Shown here: in pieces, positions 9,765-17,691 of the stretch
Layout of the letters: each line of letters opens with the position of its first letter
How positions within the stretch are numbered: position 1 is the first letter of the stretch
The notes under the pieces: model-generated
What the model saw: only the letters and a program-made list of their open reading frames with translations
Told to the model about the DNA's origin: nothing
Databases searched by the model: none
NCBI RefSeq assembly: GCF_907163085.1
Contig: NZ_CAJQTX010000007.1
Span: 434,001-498,000, forward strand
Reading direction: 5' to 3'
DNA from: Candidatus Accumulibacter sp. ACC003
Lineage (GTDB): Bacteria > Pseudomonadota > Gammaproteobacteria > Burkholderiales > Rhodocyclaceae
Length of the DNA stretch: 64,000 nucleotides
Translations under genes and position numbers: made by a program

Positions 9765-11114
9765 ATGACCTATCGTCCGCCCGCCAACATTCTCGAAGTA
9801 CTGCAAAAGATCGAGTACGAAGAGGCGCTGCCGGCTGGCGACCCGCGCTTCGTCGAGACACAGGAAGCGCGTGGCAGCGAGCGAACGTTTTCGCGACTGG
9901 CGCGCAAGTTCGGCTGGGACCCGGTCAGCGACGCCTTTTTCCCGCCGAACGAGAAACATGCCTTGTTCTTCGGCCATATCGGCAGCGGCAAGACCACTGA
10001 ACTGCGGCGCTACGCCGAACGCCTGAACGCTTCGCGGCGCTATTACGTCGTCGAGGTCGACGTGCTGCTGAAGCTCGACCGCAACAACCTGCAGTATTCC
10101 GAAGCCTTGATGGCGATGGCCGAGACGCTGCTCGAGCGCCTTCTCGGCGACGGCTATGCGCTGGACGACGACGCCTTGTGGCCGGTACGCGAGTGGTTCG
10201 AGACCGCCATCACGACACGTTCGACGCAACGCGAAGCGAGCGCCGAGATCAAGGCCGGCGCGCAAGCCGGTGGTGGTCTGCCCGGGCTGGTCAAGCTCTT
10301 CGCCAGCTTCACCGCGGCAGTGAAGACCGGCGCCAGCCAGAAGGACGAATGGCGGCAGCAGATCCGCAATCGGTTCACGACGCTGGCTGCCGCCTTCAGC
10401 CAGCTGATCCGTGCCGCCGAGGCCGAACTGCAAGCGCACGGTCGCGCCGAACGCGTCTTCTTCCTGGTGGACGGCACGGACAAGATGCGTGGCGAGGATA
10501 CCCGGCAGTTCTTCGTTCTCGACGCCGAACAGCTGCTGGCGATCCAGACGCTGGCGATCTACACCGCGCCCTTGCACCTCAAGTTTGGTGGTCTGCTGGG
10601 TGGCAAGCTCGACGCCGACATGGTGCTGCCGATGATCAAGCTGCACGAGCGCGACGGCAGCCGCTGCCAAGCCGGCTGGACGGCGCTGACCCGTCTGCTG
10701 CTGCTACGCGCCGATCGCTGCCTGTTTGCCGCCGACGCCGAAATCGAGCAACTGGCCGAGCACAGCGGAGGTCATCCGCGCGAGCTGCTGCGGTTGCTGC
10801 GCCTGTGCTGCGAGGTCGCCGACGACCTGATCGACGGGGCTGTCGTGCAGCGCGCGATCGCTCAGCTGGCGGCCGATTACCGCTACTTCCTCAGGCCCAG
10901 CGACTACGCGCTGCTGGTGGCCGTCGACGCCAACCCGGCGCAAGGCGGCAACGACGAAGCAGCGCAGGATCTGTTGCACCGTCTGGCCTTGATGCAGTAC
11001 AACGACGGCCGCTGGCGGCGCAGCCATCCCGTGGTACGGACGCTGGAAGGCTACCAGATCGCCGCCGCGGCATTGCCGGCAGCGGCCGTCGAACCCGCCG
11101 TGCCGCCGGGCTGA
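9765..11114 (+). CDS. STAND-like P-loop ATPase
   Basis: A 449-residue protein with Walker A GHIGSGKTT (residues 70-78) and a Walker B-like VFFLVDGTDKM about 170 residues later, followed by helical ARC/winged-helix-like segments (HSGGHPRELLRLLRLCC). This is the pattern of STAND/AAA-type regulatory ATPases, where nucleotide binding switches an assembly. ATG 9765 (MTYRPPANIL) is preferred over an upstream start that adds a low-complexity leader. It sits 21 bases before a TPR gene and 112 bases after the VWA gene. No enzymatic effector domain is visible, so any defence or signalling role is inference. Confidence 0.72.
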   Translation: MTYRPPANILEVLQKIEYEEALPAGDPRFVETQEARGSERTFSRLARKFGWDPVSDAFFPPNEKHALFFGHIGSGKTTELRRYAERLNASRRYYVVEVDVLLKLDRNNLQYSEALMAMAETLLERLLGDGYALDDDALWPVREWFETAITTRSTQREASAEIKAGAQAGGGLPGLVKLFASFTAAVKTGASQKDEWRQQIRNRFTTLAAAFSQLIRAAEAELQAHGRAERVFFLVDGTDKMRGEDTRQFFVLDAEQLLAIQTLAIYTAPLHLKFGGLLGGKLDADMVLPMIKLHERDGSRCQAGWTALTRLLLLRADRCLFAADAEIEQLAEHSGGHPRELLRLLRLCCEVADDLIDGAVVQRAIAQLAADYRYFLRPSDYALLVAVDANPAQGGNDEAAQDLLHRLALMQYNDGRWRRSHPVVRTLEGYQIAAAALPAAAVEPAVPPG

Positions 11115-11135
11115 GCCGCCGCTGGCGCTGCGCCG

Positions 11136-12836
11136 ATGGCCGCTTCCAGTTTCGAGATAGAACGTCTGCGGCTGCAGGCGGCCGGCAGCTTGCCGGCACA
11201 GTGCTTTGACGACTTTCAGCGCCTGTCGCGAACGCTGCTGCACGGACCTACCTTCCAGTGGCTGCTGGTCGACGCGCCGCACGAACTGCTGCGCAAGCAG
11301 GTAATGGCTGCGCTCGACGACGTCCTGCAGGCGGCCGGCCTGGCGGTCAACCGCCTGCCGCTCGGACGCCGCGTCGCCGACGTCGCGACGCTCGAGAAGA
11401 GGCTGCTCAAGAGCGCCGGCAGCGCGGCGGTGGTGCATGTCATCGGTCGCCCCGGCTGGTTCGACGCCGCCCACTGGGACGCTTTCAACGTCCGCCGCGA
11501 GCGCATCGCCGCCGAAGTCCGCGCCCGGCTGGTGTTCTGGCTCGACGCCGAAGCGATCGCCCTGGCGTCACGCGCCGCTCCGGACATCTGGGCCTGGCGC
11601 GGCGGCGTGTATGCCTTCGCTCCGCTCGCCGCCACGGAGTACGACCGCATGGAAGGGCCGGGTGGCGCCTTGCCCTTTGTGCGCTTCCAGTACCGGCATG
11701 GTCTCGACGTCCGTTCGATGAGCCAGCGTCGTCGGCGTATCGGCGAAATCCAGGCCTGGCTCGAAAGTCACCCGTCAGCGCCCGACGACCTCTTGGTCGC
11801 GCCACTCAACGAACTGGGCCGACTGCTCTACGACCTCGGCGATTACGATGCCGCGCTGACGCATTGGCGTGAGCGCGAGTTGCCGCTGCACCTGCTGCGC
11901 GGTTACGAACGTGGGGTGGCGGTGACGCAAGGCAGGATAGCCGACGTGCTACAGGCGCGAGGGCAGTTGGACGAGGCGCTGCGTATTCGCCGCGAGGAAC
12001 AGCTGCCGGTCTACGAGCGCCTGGGCGATCTACGCGCACGGGCGGTGACGCAAGGCAGGATAGCCGACGTGCTGCAGGCGCAAGGGCAGTTGGAAGAGAC
12101 GCTGCGCATCCGCCTTGAGGAAGAGCTGCCGGTCTACGAGCGCCTGGGCGACGTGCGTGCGCGAGCGTTGACGCAAGGCAAGGTAGCCGACGTGCTGCAG
12201 GTGCGGGGTCAGTTGGACGAGGCGCTGCGCATGCGCCGCGACGAAGAACTGCCGGTCTACGAGCGCCTGGGCGATGTTCGCTCGGTAGCGGCAACGCAAG
12301 GCAAGATAGCCGACGTTCTGGAGATGCGGGGGCAGTTGAACGAGGCGCTGCGCATCCGCCGCGAGGAAGAGCTTCCGGTCTACGAGCGCCTGGGCGATGT
12401 GCGCGAGAGGGCGGTAACGCAAGGCAAGATAGCCGACGTTCTGCAGGAGCGGGGGCAGCTCGATGAGGCGCTGCGCATCCGCCGCGAGGAACAGCTGCCG
12501 GTGTTCGAGCGCCTGGGCGATGTGCGCGGGCAGGCAGTGACGCAAGGCAGGATTGCTGACGTGCTGGAGATGCGGGGGCAGTTGGACGAGGCGCTGCGCA
12601 TCCGCCGCGAGGAAGAGCTGCCGGTCTACGAGCGTCTGGGCGATGTGCGCGAGAGGGCGGTGGCGTGCTCGAAAATCGCACTGCAGCTATTGAGCCGCAG
12701 CGACAGTGAGTCGTTAGCCGAAGCGAGCAAGCTCCTTGAAGCGGCCTACGCCGACCTGTCGCGTATGGGCCTGCCGGAGGCGCAGGTGCTGGCAGAGCAA
12801 ATGCGCGAGCGAGGATTGATCGTCCCTTCGACCTGA
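11136..12836 (+). CDS. TPR-repeat protein with degenerate NTPase-like N-terminus
   Basis: A 566-residue protein. Residues 1 to about 215 resemble an NTPase fold without a Walker A lysine loop: the region at residues 44-54 reads LLVDAPHELLR. It contains the FNVRRERIAAEVRARLVFWL and DIWAWRGGVYAFAP segments found ahead of TPR arrays in bacterial STAND-associated proteins. From residue 263, six 41-residue TPR units follow (consensus core GKIADVLQxRGQLDEALRIR, then a segment ending PVYERLGDVR), plus one degenerate unit before and one after. It starts 21 bases after the ATPase and is probably its partner, reading out or scaffolding the switch. Confidence 0.78.
   Translation: MAASSFEIERLRLQAAGSLPAQCFDDFQRLSRTLLHGPTFQWLLVDAPHELLRKQVMAALDDVLQAAGLAVNRLPLGRRVADVATLEKRLLKSAGSAAVVHVIGRPGWFDAAHWDAFNVRRERIAAEVRARLVFWLDAEAIALASRAAPDIWAWRGGVYAFAPLAATEYDRMEGPGGALPFVRFQYRHGLDVRSMSQRRRRIGEIQAWLESHPSAPDDLLVAPLNELGRLLYDLGDYDAALTHWRERELPLHLLRGYERGVAVTQGRIADVLQARGQLDEALRIRREEQLPVYERLGDLRARAVTQGRIADVLQAQGQLEETLRIRLEEELPVYERLGDVRARALTQGKVADVLQVRGQLDEALRMRRDEELPVYERLGDVRSVAATQGKIADVLEMRGQLNEALRIRREEELPVYERLGDVRERAVTQGKIADVLQERGQLDEALRIRREEQLPVFERLGDVRGQAVTQGRIADVLEMRGQLDEALRIRREEELPVYERLGDVRERAVACSKIALQLLSRSDSESLAEASKLLEAAYADLSRMGLPEAQVLAEQMRERGLIVPST
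11922..12659 (+). repeat. Six tandem 123-bp repeats encoding TPR units
   Basis: Six consecutive 123-bp units, each beginning with [GAT]TGACGCAAGGCA or close variants and encoding one 41-residue TPR. Units are very similar at the nucleotide level, not only in protein, which suggests recent duplication or gene conversion. The exact period keeps the frame, so copy number can change without breaking the gene. Confidence 0.92.
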
Positions 12837-12964
12837 GGGTCGCTGAATCGTAGCAAGCAGGCGGCGGCGGTGCCCGCGTCGCGGCCGCTCGGGAGAGTGC
12901 TCGCCGCGGGCGGTGAAAAAACCCGCACCGCCACTTTCCCCCAGTGCCTGATCGACGCCGGTAT

Positions 12965-13015
12965 GCGCGAGACGTGGCTCAAGCCCGGATCCGAACACGC
13001 TTGGCCGTACCGGCA
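12965..13015 (+). pseudogene. Fragment resembling the 3' part of the VWA gene
   Basis: About 50 bases closely match 9510-9558 of the VWA gene; both read TGGCTCAA, then TCCGAACACGC, then GTACCGGCA at matching spacing. In protein terms WLKPGSEHAWPYR here corresponds to WLNPESEHAWQYR there. No flanking coding homology is visible, so it looks like a relic of a duplicated VWA gene end, placed on the far side of the ATPase/TPR pair. Confidence 0.6.
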
Positions 13016-13710
13016 CCCCGCCGATCGACAAGCAGGTCGCCGCTCGAATCTGTTACCCGCTGCCGAGCCGCTTCTCGCAGCGGCGGCGGCCCCGCGAAGC
13101 CTCGGCCTGCCAATCTGCTTGCCGATGCGCCGTACCACGCTCCGCCGGGAATCCTCTCGATTTCATGCTAAGTGCATTTTCAGCGGTTCTGGAATGGTGA
13201 AAACGTGGACTCGAATGGGCAGCCTTCTTGCGACCTTGCGACGACGTGCCAGCGTCATTATATATGGCAAAGATGCGACGAATTGCACGCCCCCGTCAAA
13301 TTCTGGGGAACGCTTCGTAACTCCATGAGATAAGGGATTTACTTGACTGTAGTGACGATAAAAAAAGTTCCCTGAGTGGTAATGACGGCTCTTCCGTAGT
13401 AGAAAGCATGCCGTGCTGCTGCTCCTGTCCATGGCATTTTCACGAACGATAAAAACAGTTTCTGATGAAATTATGAGTGCGCATTGCAATGTTTTGTACA
13501 ACATGGCAAGGGCATTGCTTATGAATAAAAAAGCCACGTTAAACCATTGGACTACGGTTATATAGCGAAAGTAATTGTTTTATTGTCTGCTACAAAACAG
13601 ACATTTGGCATGAAAATAAAATGCTTTCAGCAAACGCTGGGGTGGCGAGTGGTCAGGCCAATTTTTATTGCTATTTGCCGAGTCTATGGGGCTTGTCAGA
13701 GTGAATTTTT

Positions 13711-13738
13711 CTGATAATCTCTGTCGCTCATCTGCTCT
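13711..13738 (+). promoter_or_regulatory. Possible Pho box upstream of pstS
   Basis: Three roughly 11-base-spaced CTG-starting units (CTGATAATCT, CTGTCGCTCAT, CTGCTCT) lie about 75 bases before the pstS start. PhoB boxes are direct repeats of CTGTCAT-type 7-mers spaced 11 bases apart. The match is imperfect, so this is a tentative site supported mainly by its position before a phosphate-uptake operon. Confidence 0.28.
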
Positions 13739-13808
13739 TTGCCACCCCTGAAGTCTTTGATCTACATCTACAGACTTCAAAAAATTTCCCACCTTTGGAG
13801 AACCCCGA

Positions 13809-14684
13809 ATGACCTCGAAATCGATGTTGTTGAGCATCAGCCTCGCCGTTGCCGCCGCCCTGGCGTCCGGCGCCGTTTCCGCACGAACCGAGATCCAGAA
13901 CAAGGGCTCGGACACCCTGGTCAATGTCGCCCAGTCGTGGGCCGAGCAGTACGGCAAGATCAACCCCGAAGTGGCTGTTGCCGTATCGGGCGGCGGCTCG
14001 GGTACCGGCATTGCCGCCTTGATCAACGGCACGGTCGATATCGCCAACGCCAGCCGCAAGATGAAGGACAAGGAGATCAAGGAGGCCGAGGCCAAAGGTC
14101 ACCATCCGGTCGAGAACGTCGTCGGTTACGACGCGCTGGCGATCTTCGTAAACAAGAGTTTCCCCCTCAACTCGATCAGCATCCCCGAACTGGCCAAGAT
14201 TTACGGCCGTGACGGCGGTGCGACCAAGTGGAGCGATCTCGGGATCACCATCCCGGGCTGCAAGGACGAGATCGTCGTCGTCAGCCGGCAGAACAATTCG
14301 GGAACCTACGCCTACTTCCAGGAGGCGGTCCTCGGTGAGAAGGGTAAGTTCCGGCAGGGCACCCTGGACATGCACGGCTCCAAGGACGTCGCCGACCTGG
14401 TCGAGAAGACGCCCTGCGCGATCGGCTATAGCGGTCTTGCCTACGCTACCGAGCACCTCAAGACGCTGTGTATCTCGCCCGAGAAGGGCAAGGCCTGCGT
14501 CAAACCGACCGAGGACACGGCCTTTGATGGCACCTACCCGATCGCCCGGCCGCTGATGATGTACACCGATGGCAAGCCGAAGGCCGACGTCAAGAAGTAC
14601 ATGGACTGGATCATGAGCGACGTTGGTCAGTGCATCCTCGCCAAGGAAGGCTACGCGCCGGTCCGCAAGATCAGCTGCAAGTAA
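13809..14684 (+). CDS. pstS: Phosphate ABC transporter substrate-binding protein PstS
   Basis: Periplasmic phosphate-binding protein of 291 residues with a signal peptide (MTSKSMLLSISLAVAAALAS, cleavage near SVSA). Phosphate-binding PstS motifs are visible: IQNKGSDTL near the N terminus, SGGGSGTGIAALINGT, DIANASRKM, and SRQNNSGTYAYFQE in the second lobe. It is a soluble, signal-peptide type rather than a lipoprotein. GGAG precedes ATG 13809 by about 9 bases. It heads an operon with phoU-like, pstC, pstA and two pstB-like genes; a hairpin follows the stop. Confidence 0.94.
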   Translation: MTSKSMLLSISLAVAAALASGAVSARTEIQNKGSDTLVNVAQSWAEQYGKINPEVAVAVSGGGSGTGIAALINGTVDIANASRKMKDKEIKEAEAKGHHPVENVVGYDALAIFVNKSFPLNSISIPELAKIYGRDGGATKWSDLGITIPGCKDEIVVVSRQNNSGTYAYFQEAVLGEKGKFRQGTLDMHGSKDVADLVEKTPCAIGYSGLAYATEHLKTLCISPEKGKACVKPTEDTAFDGTYPIARPLMMYTDGKPKADVKKYMDWIMSDVGQCILAKEGYAPVRKISCK

Positions 14685-14698
14685 GCCATTCACCATCT

Positions 14699-14729
14699 CG
14701 GGCACGGGGACAGGGAGTCCTCGTGCCCG
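14699..14729 (+). terminator. Hairpin between pstS and the phoU-like gene
   Basis: A perfect 8-bp stem, CGGGCACG (14699-14706) with CGTGCCCG (14722-14729), extendable inward with one mismatch, lies 15 bases after the pstS stop. There is no T-tract, so it is more likely a partial terminator or 3'-end stabiliser that lets pstS outproduce the membrane genes than a full stop. Confidence 0.6.
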
Positions 14730-14773
14730 TTCTGCGATTTGTTGTCCGTAAGCGCTGTGGGGAGCTGCAACCG

Positions 14774-15859
14774 ATGAGTCATTACGAAGAACGTCTCGAG
14801 AGAGACCTGTCCCTGATCAAACAACAAGCGAGCCTGCTCGCCAAGCGCGTCGATGAGGCCCTCAGCGCCGCGGTGCGCGCTCTGCTGAGCGGTGACGACA
14901 AGCTGGCCTACGCGACGGTGCTCGGCGACCAGTGGATCAACGCCCAGAACCGCAAGCTCGATCGGATGTGCCACGCGTTCATTGGCGTGCACCTGCCGAG
15001 CGCCGGACATTTGCGGCTGATGACCGCGATGATGCATGCCAACGTCGCGCTTGAGCGCGTCGGCGACTACGCGGTGACGATTGCCCGCGAGTCGGTACAT
15101 TTGGCCAAACGCCCCGACGCGCTGATCAAACGTGAGGTCGAGTTGCTCGCCGGCGAGTCGCGGCAGATGTTCAAGCAGGCGATATGCGCCTTCCTCGACG
15201 GCAACGCCGAGAAGGCCAGGGCGACGATGATCATGGCTGATCAGGTCGAGCGGACCTTCGACGTGGTCTTCGCCGATCTGGTCACCGAGGGCGAGAACTT
15301 CAGCATCGAGGATCTCTTTGCCTACCTGGGCGTTTTCAACTCGCTCGAGCGCGTCTCGGACCAGGCCAAGAACATCTGCGAGGAAACGGTGTTCGCGGTC
15401 ACCGGCCACACCAAGGCCAACAAGGCCTTCCGGATCCTCTTCATCGACGACGATAACACGCTCCTCGGTCCGATCGCCGAGACCGTTGCCCGCAAGAACT
15501 TTCCCGAGGGCGGTGAATTTCACAGCCTCGGTCGCCAGGCCGGTGCGCTGGCGCCCGACGTGGTCCGGCTGCTGCAGGATGCCGGCGTCGATCTGGACCG
15601 CCACGAGCCCAGAGCACTGAATCTGAGTCTTCGCGACCTCGCCGATTTCCACGTCATCGTCAGCCTGCAGGGTCCGGTCAAGTCGTACGTCGAAAATATT
15701 CCGTTCCACACCGCGGCACTGGAGTGGGACGTCGGCGGCGCCGTTGCGGCCGATCTTCCCGACGAGCAGCGGCGCGCGCGCTACGAGGCAATGACGCGCG
15801 AGATCGCCGTGCAGGTGAGTAACCTGATGAGCACCCTGCGCGGCGGGGAGATCGACTGA
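14774..15859 (+). CDS. PhoU-like protein fused to a degenerate LMW-phosphatase-like domain
   Basis: A 361-residue protein. Residues 1 to about 212 form two PhoU three-helix repeats, each with an ExxxD metal motif (LERVGDYAVTIA near residue 93, LERVSDQAKNI near residue 191). PhoU represses Pst-dependent phosphate signalling and uptake. From about residue 218 the protein continues with an alpha/beta domain patterned like low-molecular-weight protein tyrosine phosphatase/ArsC (FRILFIDDDNTLLGPIAET, then SLGRQAG, then DFHVIVSL). The catalytic CxxGNSxRS loop is replaced by IDDDNTLLGP, so no Cys nucleophile remains. It lies between pstS and pstC and ends one base before pstC. Confidence 0.8.
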   Translation: MSHYEERLERDLSLIKQQASLLAKRVDEALSAAVRALLSGDDKLAYATVLGDQWINAQNRKLDRMCHAFIGVHLPSAGHLRLMTAMMHANVALERVGDYAVTIARESVHLAKRPDALIKREVELLAGESRQMFKQAICAFLDGNAEKARATMIMADQVERTFDVVFADLVTEGENFSIEDLFAYLGVFNSLERVSDQAKNICEETVFAVTGHTKANKAFRILFIDDDNTLLGPIAETVARKNFPEGGEFHSLGRQAGALAPDVVRLLQDAGVDLDRHEPRALNLSLRDLADFHVIVSLQGPVKSYVENIPFHTAALEWDVGGAVAADLPDEQRRARYEAMTREIAVQVSNLMSTLRGGEID

Positions 15860-15860
15860 T

Positions 15861-16796
15861 ATGGCCAACAGCACCACAGCGCCGGGCGCCGCCACGGCGG
15901 CGGCCTTCGACCGTCGCGATTTCGACTGGTACGTCGACAAGGCGGTGCAGGCGATCGTCTTCGTTTGCGGCATCTCGGCGATCATCTTCGTTCTGGGAAT
16001 CTTCGTGTTCGTCACCAAGGAAGGTCTCGGCTTCATTGTCAATCACATGAATTTCCATGAGTTTTTTCTTACACCTTACTGGTCGCCGAGCGACGCCGAC
16101 GATCCCGAATACGGCATCCTGGCGCTGATGGCCGGCACCGCCAGCGTCACCGGCCTGGCGATGCTGGTGGCGATTCCATTCTCACTGGGGGCGGCGATCT
16201 ACATCGCCGAGTTCGCCAGCGGCAAGACGCGCGAGACACTTAAAGTGCTGGTCGAACTGCTGGCGGCGATTCCGTCGGTGGTCTGGGGCTTCATCGGCCT
16301 GGTGATCATGAACCCCTTGATCATCAAGTGGTTCGACGTGCCGGTCGGTCTCTGCGTGCTCAACGCCGGCATCATTCTCGGCCTGATGGCCGCGCCGATC
16401 ATGACCTCGATCGCCGAGGACGCGCTCAAGGCCGTTCCCGATCGTTACCGCGAAGCGGCCGAGGCGATGGGTGCGACGCGTTGGCAGGTGACCTACAAAG
16501 TGGTCTTGCCGGCCGCCAAGAACGGTCTTCTCGGTGGCGTACTGCTCGGCGTCGGTCGCGGCTTTGGCGAGACCATGGCCGTGCTGATGGCCACCGGGCA
16601 CGCGGTCAACATCCCGAACAGCATCTTTGACTCGGTGCGCGCACTGACCGCGACGATCGCCGCCGAGTTGGGTGAAACCGTTGTCGGTGGCGAGCACTAT
16701 CAGGCGCTATTCACCATCGGCATCCTGCTGTTCCTGGTCACTTTCGTCGTCAACCTCAGCGCCGACCTGATCGTGCGCGGCATTCGCAAGGGCTAG
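15861..16796 (+). CDS. pstC: Phosphate ABC transporter permease PstC
   Basis: Inner-membrane permease of 311 residues with about six helices and the conserved cytoplasmic EAA-type loop AAEAMGATRWQVTYKVVLPAAKNGLLGG, which docks the ATPase. PstC is recognised by the long N-terminal loop with FLTPYWSPSDADDPEYGILAL and by IPSVVWGFIGL. It follows the phoU-like gene by one base and precedes pstA by four, so the four genes are one transcription unit. Confidence 0.95.
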   Translation: MANSTTAPGAATAAAFDRRDFDWYVDKAVQAIVFVCGISAIIFVLGIFVFVTKEGLGFIVNHMNFHEFFLTPYWSPSDADDPEYGILALMAGTASVTGLAMLVAIPFSLGAAIYIAEFASGKTRETLKVLVELLAAIPSVVWGFIGLVIMNPLIIKWFDVPVGLCVLNAGIILGLMAAPIMTSIAEDALKAVPDRYREAAEAMGATRWQVTYKVVLPAAKNGLLGGVLLGVGRGFGETMAVLMATGHAVNIPNSIFDSVRALTATIAAELGETVVGGEHYQALFTIGILLFLVTFVVNLSADLIVRGIRKG

Positions 16797-16800
16797 AAAA

Positions 16801-17691
16801 ATGACAACGGCTAATGCAGCAATGTTTCAGGCGAGCGCCCTGAACAAACGTAACGAGAGCGTCCAGAAGCTCTACCGAATGCTTTTCGGGATGATGACGC
16901 TGATGCTTATCGCGCCGGTTCTCCTGATTCTCGGAACCCTGATTGCCAAGGGTGGCGGCGCCATTTCGTGGGAGTTTCTATTTACCGCGCCAACCGACGG
17001 GATGCGCTCCGGCGGCGTCCTGCCGGCGCTGCTGGGGACGGTCTGGCTGGTGATGGTGGCGCTGATGCTGTCGGTACCGATCGGCGTCTGCGCGGCGATC
17101 TATCTCAGCGAATATGCCGGCGATAACTGGTTCACGCGGACCATCAACCTGGCGATCATCAACCTCGCCGGCGTGCCGTCGATCGTGCACGCCTTGTTCG
17201 GCTTGGGCGCCTTCGTCATCTTCTTCGGCTTCGGGACGAGCATCCTGGCGGCGAGTCTGACCTTGGCGGTGATGACCATGCCAGTGGTCATCGTCGCCAC
17301 CCGCGAGTCGCTGCAGGCGGTGCCGCAAGCGTTTCGCGAAGCCTGCTGGAACATGGGCGCGACGCGCTGGCAGACGATTCGTCGGGTGGTGCTGCCGAAT
17401 GCGATCACCGGAATTCTCACCGGCGTGATTCTCGAGGTCTCGCGTACTGCCGGCGAGACGGCGCCGATCATGTTCACCGGCGCGGTGTTCTTCACGCCCT
17501 TCCTGCCCGAGAGCGTCATGGACCAGACCATGGCCTTGTCGCTGCATCTGTTCGTCGCCGCGACGCAGGTTCCGGGCATTGCTGACGAGGTTCCCTTTGG
17601 TATTGCGCTGGTGCTGATCGGCCTGGTGCTGACCATGAACAGCGCGTCGATTGCTTTCCGGATGTGGCTCAGGGGGAAGAAGAAATGGTAA
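16801..17691 (+). CDS. pstA: Phosphate ABC transporter permease PstA
   Basis: Second membrane permease, 296 residues, with the DGMRSGGVLPALLGTVWLV segment, the NLAGVPSIVHALFGLGAFV motif and the docking loop REACWNMGATRWQTIRRVVLP typical of PstA. It pairs with PstC to form the phosphate path. The 3' end overlaps the next ATPase gene by seven bases, implying coupled translation. Confidence 0.95.
   Translation: MTTANAAMFQASALNKRNESVQKLYRMLFGMMTLMLIAPVLLILGTLIAKGGGAISWEFLFTAPTDGMRSGGVLPALLGTVWLVMVALMLSVPIGVCAAIYLSEYAGDNWFTRTINLAIINLAGVPSIVHALFGLGAFVIFFGFGTSILAASLTLAVMTMPVVIVATRESLQAVPQAFREACWNMGATRWQTIRRVVLPNAITGILTGVILEVSRTAGETAPIMFTGAVFFTPFLPESVMDQTMALSLHLFVAATQVPGIADEVPFGIALVLIGLVLTMNSASIAFRMWLRGKKKW

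Larger units (their letters stand above)
12837..13808. other. Long intergenic region, AT-richer in its second half
   Basis: 972 bases with no convincing gene. The first ~300 bases are GC-rich and contain a short remnant of the VWA gene (separate entry). From about 13160 to 13760 the composition shifts visibly to A/T. This part holds several small palindromes, for example TGTCTG/CAGACA at 13584-13589 and 13598-13603, and the likely control region of the pst operon. Open frames here lack ribosome sites and family features. Confidence 0.7.

Noticed and set aside
11922-12659. CRISPR-like array
   Set aside because: Repeats are contiguous 123-base coding units with no spacers.
12030-12681. Minus-strand frames opposite the TPR repeats
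   Set aside because: Open only because the plus-strand repeat has a biased codon pattern; they repeat with the same period.
13163-13537. 124-codon minus-strand frame in the AT-rich region
   Set aside because: No ribosome site, mixed composition and no recognisable motif.
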